Of a stretch of 12,362 bases of DNA, positions 6,849 through 12,362 are shown piece after piece. The notes under the pieces were generated by a model, which was not told the origin of the DNA, made no database searches, and saw only the letters and a list, made by a program, of their open reading frames with translations. Every line of letters begins with the position of its first letter. Within the stretch, counting starts at the first letter, position 1. The stretch is from assembly GCA_028290125.1 (NCBI GenBank), contig JAQGKM010000322.1, forward strand, positions 1 through 12,362. Direction: 5' to 3'. Source of the DNA: Hyphomicrobiales bacterium (GTDB lineage Bacteria; Pseudomonadota; Alphaproteobacteria; Rhizobiales; Beijerinckiaceae). A program made the translations under genes and the position numbers.

Positions 6849-7865
6849 ATGGGTGCGAACATTGCGCTGCAACGCCGTCAATTTCTCGGCGCCGCGGGCC
6901 TGGGTCTTGCTGCAGCGCCCTTTGCGCCTGCGGCCGTGCAAGCGCAGGCCAGCGCCGTTGCGCCATCCGACATCGTCCGCACCGAATTTTGGGTGAAGAA
7001 GGGCGACGTGAAACTCTACATGTCGCGCAAGCAGCTTGCCGCGCCCTCCGCCACCGGTTCACGCCCGGTGTTGTTCTTCGTGCATGGCTCGTCCAATGCG
7101 TCGGGTACGAGCTGGGATCTCAATGTGCCCGGGCAGGAATATTCCATCATGAATGTCTTCGCCCGCTGGGGCTACGACACGTGGACGATGGATCATGAGG
7201 GTTATGGCCATTCCGATCGCACATCCGGAAACTCCGACATTGCGAGTGGCGTCGAGGATCTGAAAGTCGCGTTCGAGCGCATTGTCGCCGAGACGGGACG
7301 CCAGAAGCTGCATGTGTTCGGCACTTCGTCGGGCGCCTTGCGCGCCGGAGCCTACGCCATGGTGCGGCCCGAGCGCATCGACCGCCTGGTCCTGTCGGCC
7401 TTCACCTACAAGGGCGATGGCGCGCCGACGCTGCAGCAACGCGCCAAGCGCGTCGACGAATACCGCACCAACAACACGAGGCTGCGCGACCGCGAGATGG
7501 TGCGCTCGATCTTCACGCGCGACGGCCTCGCCTCGAGCTACGACATGAAGGTCGCCGACATCATGGCCGATGAGGAAATGAAGTTCGGCGACCGCGTGCC
7601 GACCGGAACCTATCTCGACATGACGGCCAACCTGCCGGTCGTCGATCCGCTCAAGGTGATGTGTCCCGTGCTGATGGTGCGCGGCGACCATGACGGCATT
7701 TCCACGGACGCCGATCTGCTGGAATTCTTTCGCCAGCTGCCCAACGGTGACCGTCAATACATCGTGCTGCCCGAGACGGCGCATAACCCTGTCTTCGCCA
7801 AGACGCGCGCCATGTATTGGCACGTCACGCGCGCCTTCCTGACCATGGCGGACGCACAGGTGTGA
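6849..7865 (+). CDS. Tat-exported alpha/beta hydrolase
   Basis: This 338-residue secreted hydrolase begins with a twin-arginine signal: QRRQFL at residues 8-13, an Ala/Gly/Leu stretch, and a likely cleavage after the VQA/AQA segment near residues 32-34. The mature part is an alpha/beta-hydrolase fold with the oxyanion-side HG at 79-80, nucleophile Ser160 in GTSSG (158-162), Asp280 or Asp282 in RGDHDG, and His312 in ETAHN. The triad is complete, so it should be an active periplasmic esterase, lactonase or related hydrolase; the substrate is not readable. The ATG at 6849 is chosen because AGGGAGG lies five bases before it; a GTG at 6843 would sit inside that site. It follows mocA by 64 bases and may be read from the same transcript, but it has no obvious role in cofactor assembly. 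Confidence 0.85.
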   Translation: MGANIALQRRQFLGAAGLGLAAAPFAPAAVQAQASAVAPSDIVRTEFWVKKGDVKLYMSRKQLAAPSATGSRPVLFFVHGSSNASGTSWDLNVPGQEYSIMNVFARWGYDTWTMDHEGYGHSDRTSGNSDIASGVEDLKVAFERIVAETGRQKLHVFGTSSGALRAGAYAMVRPERIDRLVLSAFTYKGDGAPTLQQRAKRVDEYRTNNTRLRDREMVRSIFTRDGLASSYDMKVADIMADEEMKFGDRVPTGTYLDMTANLPVVDPLKVMCPVLMVRGDHDGISTDADLLEFFRQLPNGDRQYIVLPETAHNPVFAKTRAMYWHVTRAFLTMADAQV

Positions 7866-7916
7866 TTCATCCATCGGGCTCTTCGCCGCGTAAACCTCCG
7901 GAACATGGAGAGAGAC

Positions 7917-8648
7917 ATGGCGAAGATCCTGATTTACGGCGCGACCGGAGGCATTGGCGAGGCGAGCGCGCGTGAGCTTCACGCGCAAGGTCAAGAGCTG
8001 CACCTTGTCGGCCGCAAGAGCGAGGCCGTACAAAGCCTCGCCGGGGAACTCGGCGCCAGCTACACGGTGGCGGATCTCGAAGATGAAAGCGCCTTCGCGC
8101 GTGCGACCGAAGAGGCTGCGGCGGGCGGCGCACTGGCCGGCCTCGTGTTCGCTGTCGGCACGATCAACCTGAAGCCGATCGCGCGCCTGACGCGCGCCGA
8201 TTTCGAGCGAGACTTTCTGGTCAACGCGGTCTGGGCCGCACAGGCCCTGCAGGCGGCGCAGGCTGCGCTCGTCAAGAACGAGGGCGGCGCGTCCGTCGTG
8301 CTGTTCTCATCCGTCGCCGTGTCGCAGGGCTTCACCGGACATGCGTCGATCGGCATGGCCAAGGGCGCCATCGAAGGCCTGATGCGCTCGCTTGCGGCCG
8401 AGCTCGCCCCGAAGGTGCGGGTAAATTGCGTCGCGCCGTCGCTCACGCGCACACCGCTGGCCGAGAAGCTGGTGGCCAACCCGCAGATGGCGGACGCCAT
8501 CGCGGCGATGCATGCGCTGCCGCGGCTCGGCGAGCCGGAAGACATCGCGCAGGTCGTGGCCTTGCTGGCGGGGCCGCGTTCGACGTGGATCACCGGTCAG
8601 GTGATCGCGGTCGATGGTGGGCGCAGCACGCTTCGCACCAAGGGCTGA
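7917..8648 (+). CDS. SDR-family protein lacking the catalytic tyrosine
   Basis: This 243-residue protein has the short-chain dehydrogenase/reductase fold. The dinucleotide loop is GATGGIG at 8-14, and Arg33-Lys34 after strand two suggests NADP(H). Ser132 stands at the catalytic serine place and Lys149 at the catalytic lysine place. The C-terminal segment WITGQVIAVDGG is typical. The position of the catalytic tyrosine (13 residues after Ser132 and four before Lys149) is Ile145, in HASIGMAKGA. The NNAG motif is also altered (FAVGTI). A subfamily of SDRs with Ile or a similar residue here exists as I recall, so this is probably conserved divergence, not decay. The ATG at 7917 is preferred over the ATG at 7905 because GGAGAGAG (7907-7914) lies between them. 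It follows the hydrolase by 51 bases and is probably co-transcribed; the reaction is unknown. Confidence 0.85.
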   Translation: MAKILIYGATGGIGEASARELHAQGQELHLVGRKSEAVQSLAGELGASYTVADLEDESAFARATEEAAAGGALAGLVFAVGTINLKPIARLTRADFERDFLVNAVWAAQALQAAQAALVKNEGGASVVLFSSVAVSQGFTGHASIGMAKGAIEGLMRSLAAELAPKVRVNCVAPSLTRTPLAEKLVANPQMADAIAAMHALPRLGEPEDIAQVVALLAGPRSTWITGQVIAVDGGRSTLRTKG

Positions 8649-8660
8649 TCGCCAGCTTCA

Positions 8661-8707
8661 CGCAATGCTCCTCGGCCATGCTTGCGGGCTTAAAGGGGAG
8701 CATTGCG
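8661..8707 (+). repeat. long inverted repeat covering the ribosome binding site of the next gene
   Basis: CGCAATGCTCC (8661-8671) is perfectly complementary to GGAGCATTGCG (8697-8707). One G-T wobble and one C-G pair extend the stem inward to 13 pairs, leaving a 21-base loop. It starts 12 bases after the SDR stop and ends three bases before the ATG at 8711. The right arm contains the GGGGAG Shine-Dalgarno sequence of the small membrane protein gene, so in RNA the stem would hide it. There is no T-run after the stem, so it is a poor intrinsic terminator. It could also protect the 3' end of the upstream message. Confidence 0.65.
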
Positions 8708-8710
8708 CCC

Positions 8711-9205
8711 ATGGTTCATTTGGCCTGGCTGAACGCCGTCAAAATCTGGTTCTTGCAAAAGTCCGCCGCTGACCTGGCGGTTGGCGCCTGTGGGCTTGGC
8801 CTCGCCGGAAGCTCGGTCGCCTTCGCGGCCTTCATGATCTCGACGAGCGATCAGGGGCCGCGCATCAACGCCGCCGAGAAGCTCGCCATCTTTGCGCAGC
8901 CGGCGTCCGCGCCCTACACGGGCGGATCGACACGCAGCCCGCGCGGGCCGGATCTGGATTTCACGCCGACGGGTTCGGTGCGCGCGCGCACGGCCTATCA
9001 ACAACCCGCCATCGCGGAAAAGATTGCGGCCGGCTATACGATGCGCGGCTATTCGCAAGGCGAGGCGCTCGTGCAGGGTCCGGACGGATTCATGAACGTG
9101 AAGGTCGGTGCCGAAATTCAGGGGCTGGGGCGGGTTCTCGGCATCGAGGCGCGCGGCTTGACTCTCGTCATCGTCACCACCGGCGGCGTGATCAGCAGCG
9201 ACTGA
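8711..9205 (+). CDS. small single-pass membrane protein of unknown function
   Basis: I do not recognise this 164-residue protein. It has one clear hydrophobic helix at about residues 22-43, a linker rich in Pro, Ser, Gly and Arg (about 55-90), and a C-terminal part (about 95-164) whose alternating short strands (EALVQGPDGFMNVKVGAEI, then GLTLVIVTTGGVI) resemble the small periplasmic domain of GspC/PilP-type secretion proteins. That resemblance is by eye only. With the N-terminus inside, this part would be periplasmic. The start at ATG 8711 is about ten bases after GGGGAG. An in-frame ATG at 8678 has no ribosome site and lies in the loop of the inverted repeat. Its TGA stop directly abuts the convergent fliI stop. 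Linkage to flagella is possible by position only. Confidence 0.7.
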   Translation: MVHLAWLNAVKIWFLQKSAADLAVGACGLGLAGSSVAFAAFMISTSDQGPRINAAEKLAIFAQPASAPYTGGSTRSPRGPDLDFTPTGSVRARTAYQQPAIAEKIAAGYTMRGYSQGEALVQGPDGFMNVKVGAEIQGLGRVLGIEARGLTLVIVTTGGVISSD

Positions 9206-10528
9206 TCACTGCGCGCGCAGCGCCTCGGCGAGATCGCGGAAACCATCCGTGCTGGATGGCGAGTGCGGCAGCTGGTTCAGCGCGTTGTAGAGCTTGGGCA
9301 CCGCCAGCACCGCCTGGTCGAGTTCCGCATCCGCGCCGGCCTGATAACCGCCCATGAGACGCAGGTCGCGCGTGTCTTCGTAGCGCGCAACGAGCGTGCG
9401 CAGGCGCATCACGAGCGCGCGCTGTTCGGGCGACCAGACATGGTGCGACAGCCGCGAGATGGAGCCAAGGATGTCGATGGCCGGATAGCGGCCCTGTTCG
9501 GCGATCGCGCGCGACAGCACGACATGGCCGTCGAGCGTGCCGCGAATGGAATCGGCCACCGGATCGTTGTGGTCGTCGCCATCGACCAGCACCGAGAAGA
9601 CGCCGGTGATCGAGCCGCCGCCCTCAAGTCCGGGGCCGGCGCGTTCGAGCAGTTTCGGAAGGTCGCTGAACACGCTCGGCGGATAACCGCGCGCCACCGC
9701 CGGCTCGCCCGCCGCCAGCGCGACGTCGCGTGCGGCATGGGCGTAGCGCGTGACGGAATCGATGATGAGCAGCACCGACTGGCCCTGATCGCGAAAATAT
9801 TCTGCGACCGCCATGGCGGTGCGCGGCGCGAGGCGACGACGCATCGCGCTTTCATCGCTGGTGGCGGCGACGACGACGGCGGTGTTGCGTGCGGCGCCGA
9901 GAGCTTCCTCGATGAACTCGCGCAGCTCGCGGCCGCGTTCGCCGACGAGCGCGACGACGACGGTGTCGAAGCCCGGCGCGCGCGCCAGCATCGACAGCAG
10001 GGTCGACTTGCCGACGCCCGAGCCCGCGAAGATGCCGAGCCTTTGCCCGGCGCAGAGCGGCGTGAAGACGTCGATGGCGCGAATGCCCGTGGCGATCTTT
10101 TCGGTCACGCGCGCGCGCTGCATGGCGTTGGGCGGTTCGGCGTCGATCGGCATGGGCGTCGCACCTTGCGCGAGCGGGCCTCGTCCGTCGATCGGCAGGC
10201 CGAGCGCGTCGATGATGCGTCCGCGCCAGCTCGCATCCGGCTGCAGGGTGACGCGATGGGCGACGCGCGCCCGGGCGCCGAGCCCGATCTCGATGCGGCT
10301 CGCAAACGGCTTGACGACGGCGCCGTCGCCGTCGATGCGCACGATCTCGCCCATGCCGGCGTCATTGCCGACGATCTCGATGCGGTCGCCGAGGCGCAGG
10401 AAAGGCGTGAGCCCGTCGACGCGAAACGACGTCGCCGAAATTTCGGTGACGTGCCCGGTGACATCGACAAGACCGCTGTCCTGATGCTCGAGCGCCTGGG
10501 CGAGGTTTTGCAGCTGCAGCAGACTCAT
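9206..10528 (-). CDS. fliI: flagellum-specific ATPase FliI
   Basis: This 440-residue protein is the ATPase of the flagellar type III export apparatus, acting at the cytoplasmic face of the basal body. An N-terminal beta-barrel-like domain (about 1-95) precedes the RecA-type core. Walker A is GSGVGKST at 169-176 (Lys174), and Walker B is VLLIID ending at Asp257. GIRAIDVFTPLCAGQRLGIF just before Walker A and GYPPSVFSDLPKLLERAG after Walker B are typical of FliI and related F1-like ATPases. The length is normal for FliI, and the flgF neighbour separates it from injectisome ATPases and F1 subunits. The start overlaps the flgF stop as ATGA, so translation is coupled. Its usual partner gene fliJ does not follow. 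The stop directly abuts the stop of the convergent small membrane protein gene, leaving no space for a terminator between them. Confidence 0.95.
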   Translation of the reverse strand: MSLLQLQNLAQALEHQDSGLVDVTGHVTEISATSFRVDGLTPFLRLGDRIEIVGNDAGMGEIVRIDGDGAVVKPFASRIEIGLGARARVAHRVTLQPDASWRGRIIDALGLPIDGRGPLAQGATPMPIDAEPPNAMQRARVTEKIATGIRAIDVFTPLCAGQRLGIFAGSGVGKSTLLSMLARAPGFDTVVVALVGERGRELREFIEEALGAARNTAVVVAATSDESAMRRRLAPRTAMAVAEYFRDQGQSVLLIIDSVTRYAHAARDVALAAGEPAVARGYPPSVFSDLPKLLERAGPGLEGGGSITGVFSVLVDGDDHNDPVADSIRGTLDGHVVLSRAIAEQGRYPAIDILGSISRLSHHVWSPEQRALVMRLRTLVARYEDTRDLRLMGGYQAGADAELDQAVLAVPKLYNALNQLPHSPSSTDGFRDLAEALRAQ

Positions 10529-11247
10529 GCAGGGCCGAGCGTCTTGATCGCGTCACGCTGCGCGTTGTCGGAAGTCTCGATGGCCGAGCTGACCGAGTCG
10601 AACGCGCGCTGCACGGTGATGAGGCGCGCCATCTCCATGACCGGGTTGACGTTGCTGGTCTCGATAAAGCCCTGAGCCACGCCATTCTTCACGAAGTCGA
10701 GGACGGGCGTCGCCGGCTTGTCGGTGGTGAAGCCCGAATTGCCGGCAGGCGTCAGGTTGGCGGCGGGATCGATCTTGAACAGACCGATCGCCCCGACCTG
10801 CGCGCCGTTCTGCGAAATCATGCCGTCGCGCGAGATGACCGCCGGACCGCCGTTCGGATCGAGCGACAGGGTCGAGCCGCTGATGTCGAGCACGGGGTTG
10901 CCCGCCATGGTGTGGAGCTCGCCGCTGTCGAGCATCTGCATGCGGCCGTCCTTGGTGTAGGCGACGCCGCTCGGCGTCCGGATGCCGATCCAGGCGTCGC
11001 CGAGCACGCCGACGTCGAGCGCATTGTCGGTCTTCAGCAGGCCGCCGGAGCGCAGCGAGGTGTATTCGCCGCCCGACGCCGAGAACGCCGTGCTGGTTTC
11101 GCCGGTCTGCGCGAGAATGGATTCGAACGTCACCTCCTTGGCGCGAAAGCCCGGCGTGTTCGCATTGGCAAGATTGTGGGCGATCGTTTCGAGCTTGCGC
11201 TGCAGGACGATTTGCCCGGATAGGGCGACGTTGAGGCCGGTCTGCAT
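10525..11247 (-). CDS. flgF: flagellar basal-body rod protein FlgF
   Basis: This 240-residue protein is a proximal-rod protein of the flagellar axial family. The N-terminal rod motif has LETIAHNLANANTPGFRA at about 20-37. The C-terminal axial motif contains SNVNPVMEMARLITVQRAF. Both helices drive coiled-coil packing in the rod, and the middle region forms the beta-rich hook/rod domain. The length is right for FlgF and shorter than FlgG. FlgF is exported by the flagellar type III system, whose ATPase FliI is encoded next. The ATG is preceded by AGGAG with an eight-base spacer, and this site overlaps the TAG stop of the upstream DUF1217 gene (TAGGAG). Ribosomes finishing that gene can therefore restart here, and the stop overlaps the fliI start by four bases. 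Confidence 0.93.
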   Translation of the reverse strand: MQTGLNVALSGQIVLQRKLETIAHNLANANTPGFRAKEVTFESILAQTGETSTAFSASGGEYTSLRSGGLLKTDNALDVGVLGDAWIGIRTPSGVAYTKDGRMQMLDSGELHTMAGNPVLDISGSTLSLDPNGGPAVISRDGMISQNGAQVGAIGLFKIDPAANLTPAGNSGFTTDKPATPVLDFVKNGVAQGFIETSNVNPVMEMARLITVQRAFDSVSSAIETSDNAQRDAIKTLGPA

Positions 11248-11258
11248 GGCGAAAACTC

Positions 11259-12032
11259 CTAACGCATTCTCTGGATGCTCATGAGAAGATCGCTGTTCAG
11301 GCCGATCGTCCCGCTGCCGCCGCCGCCCAGCATCACATTCGCGGCGGAAACGCCCGGCGTTCCGTTGGCCGCGTCATACGCGACGGTGAAGCGCTGGAGA
11401 AATTTGGTGAGCTTGGCGGGATCCTGCAGGTCAGCGACGTTCATCTTCTGGTTGATCAACGCGACCTGCGCGTCGATCGAGGAGTTCGACGTCGACGCCG
11501 GAATGTTCAGCGTCGTCTGCACGACCTTCAGCAGGTTCGTATCCGCCAGGATGTAGATTGCCGACTTGATGGTCGGCGCCTTGCGCTGGAAGTAGAGCGC
11601 GAACTTGAGCGCGGGGTTGGACGCGCCCTGATCGGCTTCCACCTTCTGCTGCACGTAATTGTCGACGGTGGTCTTCTGCACCTTGTCGAAGGCGGTGGTG
11701 GCCGGGCCGTAGGACTTGAAGTTGAAGACCGAGGCGAATTCCTTGAAGCGCCCGCTCGACAGCGTGTTGGCGAGACTCCTGGAGTCGTCGATGCCGCCCT
11801 CGAGCACTTTCTTGATCAGGCCCTTGGCGTACGACATGTCCTCCAGCCCCCACGCCTTGAGGGCGTAGGTGAGGATGCGCGGATCCTTGACGAAATCGTC
11901 GATCGTCTTGATCGAGCCGATCTTGCTTTCGTAATAGGCGGTCTCGCGCTTGACCGACGGATCCTTCGCCGTGCGGGCGAGCGTCGCCGCCATCGTGCGG
12001 GTCAGCACATTGTAGCTTGTGAATGTGTCCAT
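11259..12032 (-). CDS. DUF1217-family flagellar-locus protein
   Basis: This 257-residue protein matches DUF1217 as I know it: an N-terminus beginning MDTFTSYNVLTRTM, the phrase DPRILTYALKAWGLEDM near residues 49-65, and a mostly alpha-helical body with LNIPASTSNSSIDAQ and a Gly-rich stretch before the C-terminus. The family is found mainly in alphaproteobacterial flagellar clusters next to flgF; its molecular role is not established to my knowledge. No signal peptide or membrane helix is visible, so if it leaves the cell it would go through the flagellar export system. It is the first gene of the minus-strand flgF-fliI operon. The ATG is kept because the family usually starts near this phrase, but the ribosome site is weak (CAGG about nine bases upstream). 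Its stop overlaps the flgF ribosome binding site. Confidence 0.85.
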   Translation of the reverse strand: MDTFTSYNVLTRTMAATLARTAKDPSVKRETAYYESKIGSIKTIDDFVKDPRILTYALKAWGLEDMSYAKGLIKKVLEGGIDDSRSLANTLSSGRFKEFASVFNFKSYGPATTAFDKVQKTTVDNYVQQKVEADQGASNPALKFALYFQRKAPTIKSAIYILADTNLLKVVQTTLNIPASTSNSSIDAQVALINQKMNVADLQDPAKLTKFLQRFTVAYDAANGTPGVSAANVMLGGGGSGTIGLNSDLLMSIQRMR

Positions 12033-12167
12033 GGGCTGCGGCCTGACGCCTTTCCGTTCTGGCGAACTTGGGCCCCGAAGCTTTCCTCAGGCTGTCGCCC
12101 GCCGGAACAGGTCCGCGCAAGCTCCAGAGCCGACCCTGCATCGTCAGTGGGAATAGGGAGCTACTCG
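12033..12167. promoter_or_regulatory. divergent flagellar intergenic region
   Basis: This 135-base gap separates the leftward DUF1217-flgF-fliI operon from rightward motA, so both promoters should lie in or near it. I found no convincing match to sigma70, sigma54 (-24/-12) or sigma28 elements on either strand. A short inverted repeat, GTTC-TGGC-GAAC, is at 12056-12067. The only clear signal is TAGGGAG at 12154-12160, the motA ribosome binding site. Confidence 0.5.
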
Positions 12168-12362
12168 GTGAATTTCATCATTGGCCTGGTTGTCGCGTTC
12201 GGCAGCATCCTCGGAGGCTTCGCGGCGATGGGCGGCCATCTGGCCGTCATGTGGCAACCGTGGGAATTCGTCATCATCGGCGGCGCGGCGCTCGGCACCT
12301 TCATCATCGCCAATCCGATCTACACGATCATGGACACCGGCAAGGCGATGCTGGAAGCGATC
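12168..12362 (+). CDS. motA: flagellar motor stator protein MotA (partial, 5' end)
   Basis: The first 65 residues of MotA are present, and the gene runs off the right edge. The start is GTG, with TAGGGAG seven bases upstream. The opening MNFIIGLVVAFGSILGGF, followed by AAMGGHLAVMWQPWEF and IIGGAALGTFIIANP, is characteristic of the rhizobial type of MotA. Two membrane helices are visible, at about residues 3-21 and 33-50; the cytoplasmic loop and the last two helices lie outside the window. MotA forms the proton-conducting stator with MotB and drives flagellar rotation. Divergent placement next to a DUF1217 gene and flgF fits the flagellar layout of Hyphomicrobiales as I recall it. Confidence 0.93.
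   Translation, partial: MNFIIGLVVAFGSILGGFAAMGGHLAVMWQPWEFVIIGGAALGTFIIANPIYTIMDTGKAMLEAI

Noticed and set aside
7059..8033. 324-codon open frame on the minus strand across the hydrolase
   Set aside because: The sense strand encodes a complete catalytic triad and a Tat signal; the antisense product shows no known motif.
8661..8707. Rho-independent terminator after the SDR gene
   Set aside because: The stem is strong but has a 21-base loop and is followed by CCCATGG, not a T-run, so it is listed as an inverted repeat instead.
8426..8710. Upstream extension of the 164-residue membrane protein in the same frame
   Set aside because: It runs out of frame through the conserved C-terminal part of the SDR gene; only the portion from 8711 (or less likely 8678) is plausible.
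9263..10675. 470-codon open frame on the plus strand across fliI and the end of flgF
   Set aside because: It is a mirror of fliI codon bias, has no domain pattern and spans two well-supported genes.
12056..12067. GTTC-TGGC-GAAC as a possible SOS (LexA) box
   Set aside because: Alphaproteobacterial LexA sites are direct repeats GTTC-N7-GTTC, and the Bacillus-type box has the opposite arm order; four-base arms are easily chance.
1..12362. tRNA, rRNA, CRISPR, insertion sequence, prophage or defence genes
   Set aside because: Nothing resembling these was seen on either strand; gene packing is tight and all sizeable gaps are accounted for.

Overview
The window looks like a chromosomal segment of a high-GC alphaproteobacterium, most likely of the order Hyphomicrobiales (rhizobia and relatives). 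Three things point there: the flagellar gene order (motA divergent from a DUF1217 gene, then flgF and fliI), an XdhC protein split into two genes, and frequent GTG starts with ATGA/GTGA gene overlaps. No tRNA, rRNA, CRISPR array, insertion sequence or prophage gene was seen.

Region 1 (1-6784) is an accessory and maturation cluster for a molybdenum hydroxylase of the aerobic CO dehydrogenase / xanthine dehydrogenase family. It holds the tail of an unidentified gene, a CoxD-type MoxR AAA+ ATPase, a CoxE-type VWA protein, separate XdhC N- and C-terminal domain proteins, a MoeA-like molybdopterin-binding protein and a MocA-like nucleotidyltransferase. MocA-type enzymes make molybdopterin cytosine dinucleotide, XdhC proteins bind and deliver or sulfurate the cofactor, and the CoxD/CoxE pair remodels the active site. 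The structural subunits are not in the window and probably lie upstream. A membrane-bound HisKA_2 histidine kinase on the opposite strand (2171-3880) splits the cluster, so xdhC and its followers need their own promoter; a good sigma70-like candidate lies at 4087-4115.

Region 2 (6849-9205) holds a Tat-exported alpha/beta hydrolase, an SDR protein without the catalytic tyrosine, and a small single-pass membrane protein of unknown function. A 13-pair inverted repeat directly before the small gene contains its Shine-Dalgarno sequence.

Region 3 (9206-12362) is flagellar. A minus-strand operon reads DUF1217 gene, flgF, fliI with very tight junctions. motA starts divergently and runs off the right edge.

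Most genes belong to known families. The items most worth a second look are the inverted repeat at 8661-8707, the Tyr-less SDR, the paired palindromes upstream of the histidine kinase, the split MoeA-like/MocA pair, and the unknown protein whose stop codon abuts that of fliI. I found no clear evidence of an undescribed multi-gene system.
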